NCBI GenBank assembly: GCA_964019135.1
Contig: OZ025263.1
Location: 31,536,133 to 31,600,132, forward strand
Reading direction: 5' to 3'
DNA from: Arenicola marina
Lineage: Eukaryota; Annelida; Polychaeta; Arenicolidae
DNA length: 64,000 nucleotides
The translations under genes and the position numbers were made by a program. Below are positions 54,485 to 64,000 of this stretch, in pieces. The notes under the pieces were generated by a model that was not told where the DNA came from, did no database searches, and was given only the letters and a program-made list of their open reading frames with translations. Each line of letters begins with the position of its first letter. The first letter of the stretch is position 1.

Positions 54485-56967
54485 GTCGCTCAGCGCTGGG
54501 GGATTGTGATGCTCAGGCCGGCTGGATGAAGGTCACTCAGCGCTAGGGGATTGTGACACTCGGGCCGGCGTGGATAAAAGTCGCTCAGGGCTGGGGATTG
54601 TGATACTCAGGCCGGCGTGGATAATGGTCGCTCAGCGCTGGGGGGTTGTGATACTCGGGCCGGCGTGGATGATGGTCGCTCAGCGCTGGGGGATTGTGAT
54701 ACTCGGGCCGGCGTGGATGAAGGTCGCTCAGCGCTGGGGATTGTGATACTCAGGCCGGCGTGGATGATGGTCGCTCAGCGCTGGGGGATTGTGATACTAA
54801 GGCCGGCGTGGATGATGGTCGCTCAGCGCTGGGGGATTGTGATACTCAGGCCGGCGTGGATGATGGTCGCTCAGCGCTGGGGGATTGTGATACTCGGGCC
54901 GGCGTGGATGATGGTCGCTCAGCGCTGGGGGATTGTGATACTCAGGCCGGCGTGGATGATGGTCGCTCAGCGCTGGGGGATTGTGATACTCGGGCCGGCG
55001 TGGATGATGGTCGCTCAGCGCTGGGGGATTGTGATACTAAGGCCGGCGTGGATGATGGTCGCTCAGCGCTGGGGGATTGTGATGCTCAGGCCGGCTGGAT
55101 GAAGGTCACTCAGCGCTAGGGGATTGTGACACTCAGGCCGGCGTGGATGATGGTCGCTCAGCGCTGGGGGATTGTGATACTAAGGCCGGCGTGGATGATG
55201 GTCGCTCAGCGCTGGGGGATTGTGATACTCAGGCCGGCGTGGATGATGGTCGCTCAGCGCTGGGGGATTGTGATACTCGGGCCGGCGTGGATGATGGTCG
55301 CTCAGCGCTGGGGGATTGTGATACTCAGGCCGGCGTGGATGATGGTCGCTCAGCGCTGGGGGATTGTGATACTCGGGCCGGCGTGGATGATGGTCGCTCA
55401 GCGCTGGGGGATTGTGATACTCGGGCCGGCGTGGATGAAGGTCGCTCAGCGCTGGGGGATTGTGATACTCAGGCCGGCGTGGATGATGGTCGCTCAGCGC
55501 TGGGGGATTGTGATGCTCAGGCCGGCTGGATGAAGGTCACTCAGCGCTAGGGGATTGTGACACTCGGGCCGGCGTGGATAAAAGTCGCTCAGGGCTGGGG
55601 ATTGTGATACTCAGGCCGGCGTGGATGAAGGTCGCTCAGCGCTGGGGGGTTGTGATACTCGGGCCGGCGTGGATGATGGTCGCTCAGCGCTGGGGGATTG
55701 TGATGCTCAGGCCGGCTGGATGAAGGTCACTCAGCGCTAGGGGATTGTGACACTCAGGCCGGCGTGGATGATGGTCGCTCAGCGCTGGGGGATTGTGATA
55801 CTAAGGCCGGCGTGGATGATGGTCGCTCAGCGCTGGGGGATTGTGATACTCAGGCCGGCGTGGATGATGGTCGCTCAGCGCTGGGGGATTGTGATACTCG
55901 GGCCGGCGTGGATGATGGTCGCTCAGCGCTGGGGGATTGTGATACTCAGGCCGGCGTGGATGATGGTCGCTCAGCGCTGGGGGATTGTGATACTCGGGCC
56001 GGCGTGGATGATGGTCGCTCAGCGCTGGGGGATTGTGATACTCGGGCCGGCGTGGATGAAGGTCGCTCAGCGCTGGGGGATTGTGATACTCAGGCCGGCG
56101 TGGATGATGGTCGCTCAGCGCTGGGGGATTGTGATGCTCAGGCCGGCTGGATGAAGGTCACTCAGCGCTAGGGGATTGTGACACTCGGGCCGGCGTGGAT
56201 AAAAGTCGCTCAGGGCTGGGGATTGTGATACTCAGGCCGGCGTGGATGAAGGTCGCTCAGCGCTGGGGGGTTGTGATACTCGGGCCGGCGTGGATGATGG
56301 TCGCTCAGCGCTGGGGGATTGTGATACTCGGGCCGGCGTGGATGAAGGTCGCTCAGCGCTGGGGATTGTGATACTCAGGCCGGCGTGGATGATGGTCGCT
56401 CAGGGCTGGGGGATTGTGATACTAAGGCCGGCGTGGATGATGGTCGCTCAGCGCTGGGGGATTGTGATACTCGGGCCGGCGTGGATGATGGTCGCTCAGC
56501 GCTGGGGGATTGTGATACTCGGGCCGGCGTGGATGATGGTCGCTCAGCGCTGGGGGATTGTGATACTCAGGCCGGCGTGGATGATGGTCGCTCAGCGCTG
56601 GGGGATTGTGATACTCGGGCCGGCGTGGATGATGGTCGCTCAGCGCTGGGGGATTGTGATACTCGGGCCGGCGTGGATGAAGGTCGCTCAGCGCTGGGGG
56701 ATTGTGATACTCAGGCCGGCGTGGATGATGGTCGCTCAGCGCTGGGGGATTGTGATGCTCAGGCCGGCTGGATGAAGGTCACTCAGCGCTAGGGGATTGT
56801 GACACTCGGGCCGGCGTGGATAAAAGTCGCTCAGGGCTGGGGATTGTGATACTCGGGCCGGCGTGGATGAAGGTCACTCAGCGCTAGGGGATTGTGATAC
56901 TCGGGCCGGCGTGGATGAAGGTCGCTCAGGGCTGGGGATTGTGATACTCGGGCCGGCGTGGATGAAG
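54485..56967 (+). repeat. 2,483-bp higher-order unit of the 48-bp array, copy 1
   Basis: The whole order of variants repeats at +2,483 bp. Within it a 621-bp subunit (13 units minus three single bases) recurs, for example 55,143, 55,764 and 56,385. Landmarks are GATAATGG at 54,630, single CAGGGCTGG units, and GGCTGGATGAAGGTCACT. Confidence 0.9.
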
Positions 56968-59473
56968 GTCGCTCAGCGCTGGGGGATTGTGATGCTCAGG
57001 CCGGCTGGATGAAGGTCACTCAGCGCTAGGGGATTGTGACACTCGGGCCGGCGTGGATAAAAGTCGCTCAGGGCTGGGGATTGTGATACTCAGGCCGGCG
57101 TGGATAATGGTCGCTCAGCGCTGGGGGGTTGTGATACTCGGGCCGGCGTGGATGATGGTCGCTCAGCGCTGGGGGATTGTGATACTCGGGCCGGCGTGGA
57201 TGAAGGTCGCTCAGCGCTGGGGATTGTGATACTCAGGCCGGCGTGGATGATGGTCGCTCAGCGCTGGGGGATTGTGATACTAAGGCCGGCGTGGATGATG
57301 GTCGCTCAGCGCTGGGGGATTGTGATACTCAGGCCGGCGTGGATGATGGTCGCTCAGCGCTGGGGGATTGTGATACTCGGGCCGGCGTGGATGATGGTCG
57401 CTCAGCGCTGGGGGATTGTGATACTCAGGCCGGCGTGGATGATGGTCGCTCAGCGCTGGGGGATTGTGATACTCGGGCCGGCGTGGATGATGGTCGCTCA
57501 GCGCTGGGGGATTGTGATACTAAGGCCGGCGTGGATGATGGTCGCTCAGCGCTGGGGGATTGTGATGCTCAGGCCGGCTGGATGAAGGTCACTCAGCGCT
57601 AGGGGATTGTGACACTCAGGCCGGCGTGGATGATGGTCGCTCAGCGCTGGGGGATTGTGATACTAAGGCCGGCGTGGATGATGGTCGCTCAGCGCTGGGG
57701 GATTGTGATACTCAGGCCGGCGTGGATGATGGTCGCTCAGCGCTGGGGGATTGTGATACTCGGGCCGGCGTGGATGATGGTCGCTCAGCGCTGGGGGATT
57801 GTGATACTCAGGCCGGCGTGGATGATGGTCGCTCAGCGCTGGGGGATTGTGATACTCGGGCCGGCGTGGATGATGGTCGCTCAGCGCTGGGGGATTGTGA
57901 TACTCGGGCCGGCGTGGATGAAGGTCGCTCAGCGCTGGGGGATTGTGATACTCAGGCCGGCGTGGATGATGGTCGCTCAGCGCTGGGGGATTGTGATGCT
58001 CAGGCCGGCTGGATGAAGGTCACTCAGCGCTAGGGGATTGTGACACTCGGGCCGGCGTGGATAAAAGTCGCTCAGGGCTGGGGATTGTGATACTCAGGCC
58101 GGCGTGGATGAAGGTCGCTCAGCGCTGGGGGGTTGTGATACTCGGGCCGGCGTGGATGATGGTCGCTCAGCGCTGGGGGATTGTGATGCTCAGGCCGGCT
58201 GGATGAAGGTCACTCAGCGCTAGGGGATTGTGACACTCAGGCCGGCGTGGATGATGGTCGCTCAGCGCTGGGGGATTGTGATACTAAGGCCGGCGTGGAT
58301 GATGGTCGCTCAGCGCTGGGGGATTGTGATACTCAGGCCGGCGTGGATGATGGTCGCTCAGCGCTGGGGGATTGTGATACTCGGGCCGGCGTGGATGATG
58401 GTCGCTCAGCGCTGGGGGATTGTGATACTCAGGCCGGCGTGGATGATGGTCGCTCAGCGCTGGGGGATTGTGATACTCGGGCCGGCGTGGATGATGGTCG
58501 CTCAGCGCTGGGGGATTGTGATACTCGGGCCGGCGTGGATGAAGGTCGCTCAGCGCTGGGGGATTGTGATACTCAGGCCGGCGTGGATGATGGTCGCTCA
58601 GCGCTGGGGGATTGTGATGCTCAGGCCGGCTGGATGAAGGTCACTCAGCGCTAGGGGATTGTGACACTCGGGCCGGCGTGGATAAAAGTCGCTCAGGGCT
58701 GGGGATTGTGATACTCAGGCCGGCGTGGATGAAGGTCGCTCAGCGCTGGGGGGTTGTGATACTCGGGCCGGCGTGGATGATGGTCGCTCAGCGCTGGGGG
58801 ATTGTGATACTCGGGCCGGCGTGGATGAAGGTCGCTCAGCGCTGGGGATTGTGATACTCAGGCCGGCGTGGATGATGGTCGCTCAGGGCTGGGGGATTGT
58901 GATACTAAGGCCGGCGTGGATGATGGTCGCTCAGCGCTGGGGGATTGTGATACTCGGGCCGGCGTGGATGATGGTCGCTCAGCGCTGGGGGATTGTGATA
59001 CTCGGGCCGGCGTGGATGATGGTCGCTCAGCGCTGGGGGATTGTGATACTCAGGCCGGCGTGGATGATGGTCGCTCAGCGCTGGGGGATTGTGATACTCG
59101 GGCCGGCGTGGATGATGGTCGCTCAGCGCTGGGGGATTGTGATACTCGGGCCGGCGTGGATGAAGGTCGCTCAGCGCTGGGGGATTGTGATACTCAGGCC
59201 GGCGTGGATGATGGTCGCTCAGCGCTGGGGGATTGTGATGCTCAGGCCGGCTGGATGAAGGTCACTCAGCGCTAGGGGATTGTGACACTCGGGCCGGCGT
59301 GGATAAAAGTCGCTCAGGGCTGGGGATTGTGATACTCGGGCCGGCGTGGATGAAGGTCACTCAGCGCTAGGGGATTGTGATACTCGGGCCGGCGTGGATG
59401 AAGGTCGCTCAGGGCTGGGGATTGTGATACTCGGGCCGGCGTGGATGAAGGTCGCTCAGCGCTGGGGGATTGT
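56968..59473 (+). repeat. 2,483-bp higher-order unit of the 48-bp array, copy 2
   Basis: I noticed no difference from copy 1 across the parts compared by eye, which implies very recent duplication or strong homogenisation. The copies part at about 59,474 (GATACT against GATGCT at 56,991). Confidence 0.9.
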
Positions 59474-59848
59474 GATACTCGGGCCGGCGTGGATGAAGGT
59501 CGCTCAGCGCTGGGGGATTGTGATACTCGGGCCGGCTGGATGAAGGTCGCTCAGCGCTTGGGGATTGTGATACTCGGGCCGGCGTGGATGATGGTCGCTC
59601 AGCGCTGGGGGATTGTGATACTCGGGCCGGCGTGGATGATGGTCGCTCAGCGCTGGGGGATTGTGATACTCGGGCCGGCGTGGATGATGGTCGCTCAGCG
59701 CTGGGGGATTGTGATACTCGGGCCGGCGTGGATGAAGGTCGCTCAGCGCTGAGGGATTGTGATATTCAGGCCGGTGAGGATGAAGGTCGCTCAGCGCTGG
59801 GGGATTGTGATACTCAGCGCTGCCGGATTGTGATATTGCTCAGCGCCT

Positions 59849-60591
59849 GCCTAATTCGAAAACTACTGTTGCCGTGTCTGGTAACAATATCGTGAACGAT
59901 ATGGAAATGGAGGTCAGACAAAAGCCATGCTTCTGTGATGGGTTTGGGGGCTTATTATTAACAAACAGCGAGTATCAGGTTCATGAACAGCTGACGTTGG
60001 TTTCGCATGCCTGAACACCACCAACACGACGGTTTTTCTTTTTCACCCGTTTTGGTGTTCAATATCACTTTGCGAGACACGCAAAAATTGGCCGACCCAA
60101 CGCCCTGTAGAACTAATATACGTACGTACCTAATGTCAGACACATATTATAGGCGAAACCTACATACTGTGGCAGAAAAACAAGAAAGGCAAACATTGAG
60201 GAAGTAAAATGCATATTATATTACCCACGCACAACGAAGTGCAGACATGGACTAGTGTTGTTATTTGCTGAGTTCTTTCAGCAATGTTTTTTTTCTCTCA
60301 CTAGTGCACTCTGTCAGATCCGTCAGATATGCGATAACAAGGAACTTCTATGCACTGCAGGTTATAATAAGGCGATTCTGAAGGAGAGCAGAATGTTTTA
60401 TTTCAGTTCAGTCGAGATCTTACCCTGGAGGGGGGCCGGTGGAGGGGGAGGGGGGGGGGGGGGTAAGGCACTACATATAGTTAGGTATATGGCAGAAATC
60501 TACAATTTCTCTCGATGTGCCCGTGTGAAACTTTCTTTTTTCCAAATTGCAGTTCTTGACTGAATGGGTTTCAACTAATTGACCTCTTAAC
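59849..60591. other. Unique DNA with a poly-G tract, no gene
   Basis: Short open frames lack any recognisable motif. A G-rich run at about 60,428 to 60,464 (GGGGGG-C-C-GGTGGAGGGGGAGG followed by about 14 G) could form a G-quadruplex. Confidence 0.45.
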
Positions 60592-60842
60592 ACTCCGTCG
60601 TGTTTATTTTAGATGCCCTTTTTAACTACAAATTTCTGCCATATTTTAGATGCCTTTATTAACCCCAAAAAATGTCTGTCATGTTTATTTTAGATGCCTT
60701 TTTAACTACAAAGTTCCGTCAGTGTCTTTTTTAAATGCTTTTTTCAACTACACATTTCGGTCAGTGTCTATTTAAGATGCATTTTTAACGAAAACATTCT
60801 TTCAGTGTCCATTTTAGATGCTTTTATTAACCCAAAAATTCT
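60592..60842 (+). repeat. Degenerate 41-bp tandem repeat
   Basis: Six copies of a unit with the core TTTTAGATGCCTTTTTAAC followed by TACAAATTTCCGTCAGTGTC. The AGATGC cores lie at about 60,611, 60,648, 60,692, 60,733, 60,774 and 60,812, so the spacing is mostly 41 bp. Copies differ at many positions, so the array is old. Confidence 0.85.
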
Positions 60843-62404
60843 CTCTCAATTACCACAAAATCGTGCACTTTTCTCTCGCTCTCCAAATATTCTCTATGGC
60901 ATGAGCGGCCCACCCCCACTACTGTAGCAATGTAGTGCCCCCCCCCCTCCCCCCGGGGAATGTTGTACGTTGTAGGCCTATTCGATGCATGTCTCACAAT
61001 ACTTGTCATCACTTGAAATGACGTGAAGTGTACTGGTTTTAGGCCGCTTATGTATATATGACGGCTAAATATTAATTTAACTTAATTATAAAGAAAGTCT
61101 TTCAGCAAACATAAAATATCCTTAGGAGTCTGGAAGGGAGGGTCTAGGGTCCAGTGTCAAATCTTCAAAATTATCAGTGTCGAATGTCGATGTTTTACGA
61201 TGTTCCGTGTCGCTTTTTGGCTACATTCAGTGTCGTTTTTATTTTCAAAAAATGAAACAGACTACATAGGTTACTGCGTTTTATCCTACATCCCTATTGC
61301 AGCTTGATTCCGGAAAATTCAACACAGCAAATAGATCAGTCTGGTTGTCGTGTGAAAAACAGGCTAGTTCCCTGGGGTTTTCGTGTTATGAGCTGTCGTG
61401 TTATGAGCTGTCTCAATGGGGTTATGCCACTACAAACGGGATTGTCGATGCCCTAACTTTCCACAGTCAGGAATGGAAGGCAAGGGGGGTTTCGCCCCAA
61501 GCGTGCGCAACTCGTAAATTCTTCTCAAAATAGGTAGGGTTTCTCCTGTCATGGGTGATTTTTCTCTGAAAGCGGTATTGTCTGATATGTTAAGCGTTGA
61601 CGTAATTCGGTCAACGTAGGTATGCGAGTTGACGGCGGGTGCAAGTACCAGAGGTCCACGGTACTCTGGTGGGACTGGTTAAAGGTGCTGTTTTAAACTA
61701 GTTCACATCGGGCAAGACCCAGTAGGTAAGATTTTTTAGCCATGACCACCACCAGAACGCGCTGGTGAGGCTAACATGAATATGCACCTTGCGTGCGTAA
61801 CTTATGAGGGGATTATGAATACGGCCCCAGGACATTGACTCCGTCATGTCTAGTCTATGGTTATTATGAAGGAGAGGCCCCGGGGTATTTATTTTCTACT
61901 CGACCTCTGAAGTGTAGCCATTAACGTATGCTACACACATAAGTTTCCGGCGAAAGCAGTTATTCGGAGCAACAGCGTTAAAAATGATTGCCAAGTACTT
62001 CCGTGATGATATGTTGAGTGCTGGGAAGAAGAGGCGGATGTTTAATCATCAGCGTTACTAAGTCCATGACCCTTGCACGTTGGTCATAAATAGTGCGTAG
62101 TACATCCTGTGGCTGCCTGAAGCGGGTAAAGTTAAACATCATTGAAGATCTCTCACACGGTTTATGTAAGTGACCTCGCGGCTTGTTATTTAGCAGCTTA
62201 AAGGTAAAATAATGTTTTGCGTATTATCAAGGTCCATTTAAGATGACAACCGGGGAGGTCGTACCGCCACTTTACGTCAAGGTATTTGCCCGCCATGACA
62301 CACTTCAAGCGATATGCATGAGTGAGTAGCAAGCCGCTAAAAATATAGATTTCTGCCCCCACCGGTAGACAAAAAAAAATCCCTTTACTTCGCACGGTGT
62401 TGTG
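60843..62404. other. Unique DNA, no gene recognised
   Basis: C-rich tracts lie at 60,909 to 60,957. A 15-bp direct repeat, GTGTTATGAGCTGTC, occurs twice at about 61,382 and 61,397. A 7-bp stem, ACCAGAG with CTCTGGT, lies at 61,647 to 61,670. Open frames are short and without domains. I see no RNA gene. Confidence 0.4.
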
Positions 62405-62500
62405 TCGTAGTCTACCATCAACCCGCCCCCCCCCCCACCCCACTCCGGCTTCCCGCCGGGGGGTTGGGGGTTGGTATGGAGTTGAGGGGGGGGGGGTGAA
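62405..62500. repeat. Adjacent poly-C and poly-G tracts
   Basis: A C-run (about 62,422 to 62,440) is followed within 50 bp by G-rich sequence and a run of about ten G (62,485 to 62,497). Complementary runs could pair in single strands, giving a strong hairpin that may hinder sequencing. Confidence 0.6.
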
Positions 62501-62689
62501 TGGGGATCACTTCTCAGTAGGGTACGTGGTCGATCTGATTTGACTCCACGTCTTGGTGAACATTCAGAAACAAACATGTCGGCGGCATATATTATCGCGA
62601 GATTACCGCCTTTTAACGTTCATTTTGGTTTATACGGTACACATCACTTTTATTCAATTTATTCTGTGACCCCCTACTCTCTAGGAGAA

Positions 62690-62828
62690 GAAGGATATGC
62701 GACCTTAATCCTGCGCTTACACAGACACGGCCACAACGGGGCGCAAACCATCGATCCACGTTAGGCTCTCAGGTGGCAATGCATTCAAGGCGAGCGCTCT
62801 AACCCACTGAGCTTTTAGGGCGGCCCCC
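62690..62828 (-). mobile_element. tRNA-derived SINE, second family, truncated
   Basis: On the minus strand, an A box, AAGCTCAGTGGGTTAGAGCG (complement of 62,795 to 62,814), is followed by a B-box-like GGTTTGCGCCCC (62,738 to 62,749). The body start TGTGGCCGTGTCTGTGT is shared with the SINE at 51,860. The B box departs from GGTTCGANNCC, so the copy is probably inactive. The 3' part beyond about 62,690 is unrelated to the other copy. Confidence 0.75.
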
Positions 62829-63313
62829 TCCACTGGGAGATTAAAGTTAAGGGCTAACTTCTCCTCATTATGAAATGACGAAGAAGCCAGAGACATGTAC
62901 ATTTGGAAGAACAACAAGAAATGATAGTGGAGACAGCTAGTCAAATAGCTTTAACAACTAAACCCTTTTGGAGTGGGTCATGCACGTCGACAGATCATTC
63001 CACGTGGTACGTTGTGCTCCAGTTGCCCACCGATTGTTCCTATGGATGGGAAGTAGGACGTCATAGGGTTTTACAACGATGACATAACGATGTAATGTAC
63101 TGGATTTACAGCTAGATGTACCCCCTTCACACTTGTTATATGTTGTTACGTATATTTTATGTTGACTTTCTGACTGAACCTATAGAAAATAAAAAAAATT
63201 CATAAAAATAATCGCCTATTTCTCTTGTCGAGCAAGGACAACGTATGTAACGCAGTAGATGTACAAGTTTTGTAGTTCAGAAACTTCCAACATCGGGAAA
63301 GCATGAACTTAAA
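62829..63313. other. Unique DNA, no gene
   Basis: No coding signal. A rich AAATAAAAAAAATTC stretch near 63,186 could be a retroelement or transcript 3' end. The sequence just before 63,314 probably already belongs to the LINE fragment. Confidence 0.4.
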
Positions 63314-63788
63314 TTGTCAGTCTCACTAAATATTAATTTCTCGGAACACGGATGGAAGCAAATGTATTTGCTAGCAATAACGACTACAGTCGACGAACGT
63401 TTGAGAAGTTTTCAATATAAAGTTTTTTGCAGATGTATAACCACCAACGTGTTTTTAAAACGATGTAAAATAAAAAGTGAGGACACTTATACCTTTTATA
63501 AAGCCGCGTCTGAGTCAATCCAGCATGTTTTACTATTGCCCCATTGTTAGTTAATTCTGAAATTCTTTTGTGATTTGGGTCGAACGTAGCTCTAGTATAG
63601 AAATCAACCCAGGTTTTTCACTCTCAGTTGTATTGTTCGGCATAAAAAACTCAGAACACGACCGGTTATTGAACCATCTTATAATATTGGCTAAGAAATA
63701 TGTTCTTTCGTGCAAGTGTAGAGAGGTTTCTCCTTGTATACGTGATATCCCTATATGTCTATGCCATGTTGGATACCTCAGAAAATAA
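63314..63788 (+). pseudogene. LINE reverse-transcriptase C-terminal fragment
   Basis: The first part (63,314 to 63,550) contains WKQMYLL, then RLRSFQYKVFCRCITTN and later ESIQHVLLLPHC. This matches the layout of the region after the polymerase domain in many non-LTR retrotransposons: W-K-x-I-Y, L-R-x-F-Q-Y-K-x-x-x-R-x-x-x-T-N, then E-S-I-x-H-x-x-x-x-C. After TAG at 63,548 reading shifts frame near 63,555 and continues SFVIWV, then VVLFGIKNSEHDRLLNHLI and KKYVLSCKCR, the usual end of such proteins. It stops at TAA (63,786 to 63,788) within AAAATAAAG, a possible polyadenylation signal. The frame break and missing upstream domains make it a dead 5'-truncated copy. I cannot assign the clade with confidence. 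Confidence 0.75.
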
Positions 63789-64000
63789 AGCAGCCCGCCC
63801 CCGCCCGCAGTCCGTTTCGCGCCCGCGTACGCTGCATAAAAGAGGATCAAGGAAAGTGCCCTGCTTTGTATGTAGCCGTGAAAGCCTTTACTGTCACTCT
63901 TCCCTCTAATAGTTCTCAATCTTTGGAAAGATAAAGAAAGAGAGGCAGAGGAGTAAGAGTGTGCGGGGGGTTGTTACGTTGCAAAATGTCCGCCCAAAAA
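63789..64000. other. Flank of the LINE fragment, no gene
   Basis: A GC-rich patch (63,795 to 63,835) and a purine-rich GAAAGAGAGGCAGAGG segment near the right edge. Nothing recognisable. Confidence 0.4.

Larger units (their letters stand above)
53570..59848 (+). repeat. 48-bp CpG-dense tandem array
   Basis: About 130 copies of a 48-bp unit: GATGATGGTCGCTCAGC, then GCTGGGGGATTGTGATAC, then TCGGGCCGGCGTG. Each unit has five CpG dinucleotides, the 8-bp palindrome CAGCGCTG and a GGCCGGC. Two plus-strand frames are open per unit (DDGRSALGDCDTRAGV and WMMVAQRWGIVILGPA), but units of 47 bp, missing a base at GGC-TGG or in the G run, break both every few hundred bases, and a TAG appears in the CGCTAGGGG variant. 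I therefore read it as non-coding. Variants used for dating include CGGGCC/CAGGCC/AAGGCC, GATGAAGG, and ACACTC. The array decays at 59,750 to 59,848. Confidence 0.97.

Noticed and set aside
53758..59752. DDGRSALGDCDTRAGV and MMVAQRWGIVILGPAW repeat proteins in the 48-bp array
   Set aside because: Both frames are repeatedly broken by 1-bp losses that were duplicated with the array, and no signal peptide, domain or splice structure accompanies them.
1..59848. CRISPR array
   Set aside because: Both large arrays are contiguous tandem units without unique spacers, there are no cas genes, and the DNA is eukaryotic in character.
63551..63919. 122-codon open frame on the minus strand
   Set aside because: It lies antisense to the LINE fragment, whose plus-strand motifs are recognisable; the minus reading shows no domain.

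Overview
The window looks like animal nuclear DNA, most likely from a marine invertebrate. The signs are tRNA-derived SINEs, a decayed LINE 3' end, short inverted-repeat transposons, abundant poly-G/poly-C tracts, and one signal-peptide exon ending in a consensus splice donor. Nothing fixes the phylum. There is no operon, bacterial promoter, rRNA, tRNA gene or CRISPR. The DNA is mostly tandem repeat: about 52 kb of 64 kb lies in two arrays.

Layout. (1) 1 to about 45,625: one continuous array of an 18-bp unit, ACG ACA ACA ACG ACA GAT, about 2,500 copies, entering from beyond the left edge. Its consensus has no stop codon in any of the six frames, so the very long open frames on both strands are not in themselves evidence of protein. 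It has three zones. Zone A (1 to 16.9 kb) keeps the threonine-rich frame with a single 1-bp slip and holds a 7.1-kb tandem duplication. Zone B (16.9 to 29.7 kb) is peppered with 17-bp units that rotate the frame and has nested duplications. Zone C (29.7 to 45.2 kb) has seven higher-order units of 1.7 to 2.6 kb that all carry the same 1-bp deletion. (2) 45.6 to 46.15 kb: degenerate Thr/Pro mucin-like remnants split by a complete SINE with 16-bp target-site duplications. (3) 46,945 to 47,485, minus strand: the best gene candidate, a first exon with signal peptide and Thr-rich TTTPTTTETTTQ repeats, pointing toward the array. (4) 47.5 to 53.5 kb: mostly unique DNA with short transposons, SINEs, a 16-bp minisatellite and pyrimidine tracts. 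(5) 53,570 to about 59,848: a 48-bp, CpG-dense array nested as 48 bp, 621 bp and 2,483 bp. (6) 59.8 to 64 kb: unique DNA with a 41-bp repeat, a SINE and a LINE reverse-transcriptase C-terminal fragment.

How the parts relate. The 18-bp array and the mucin-like exon share the core ACAACGACAGA and encode Thr-rich peptide on opposite strands, so the array may descend from, or lie in an intron of, a mucin-like locus. The most interesting inference is an ordered history. A phase-preserving Thr-repeat (zone A) acquired frame-breaking units (zones B and C), and these were then amplified as satellite-like higher-order blocks. This is inferred from sequence alone; transcript data and long-read population data would decide it.
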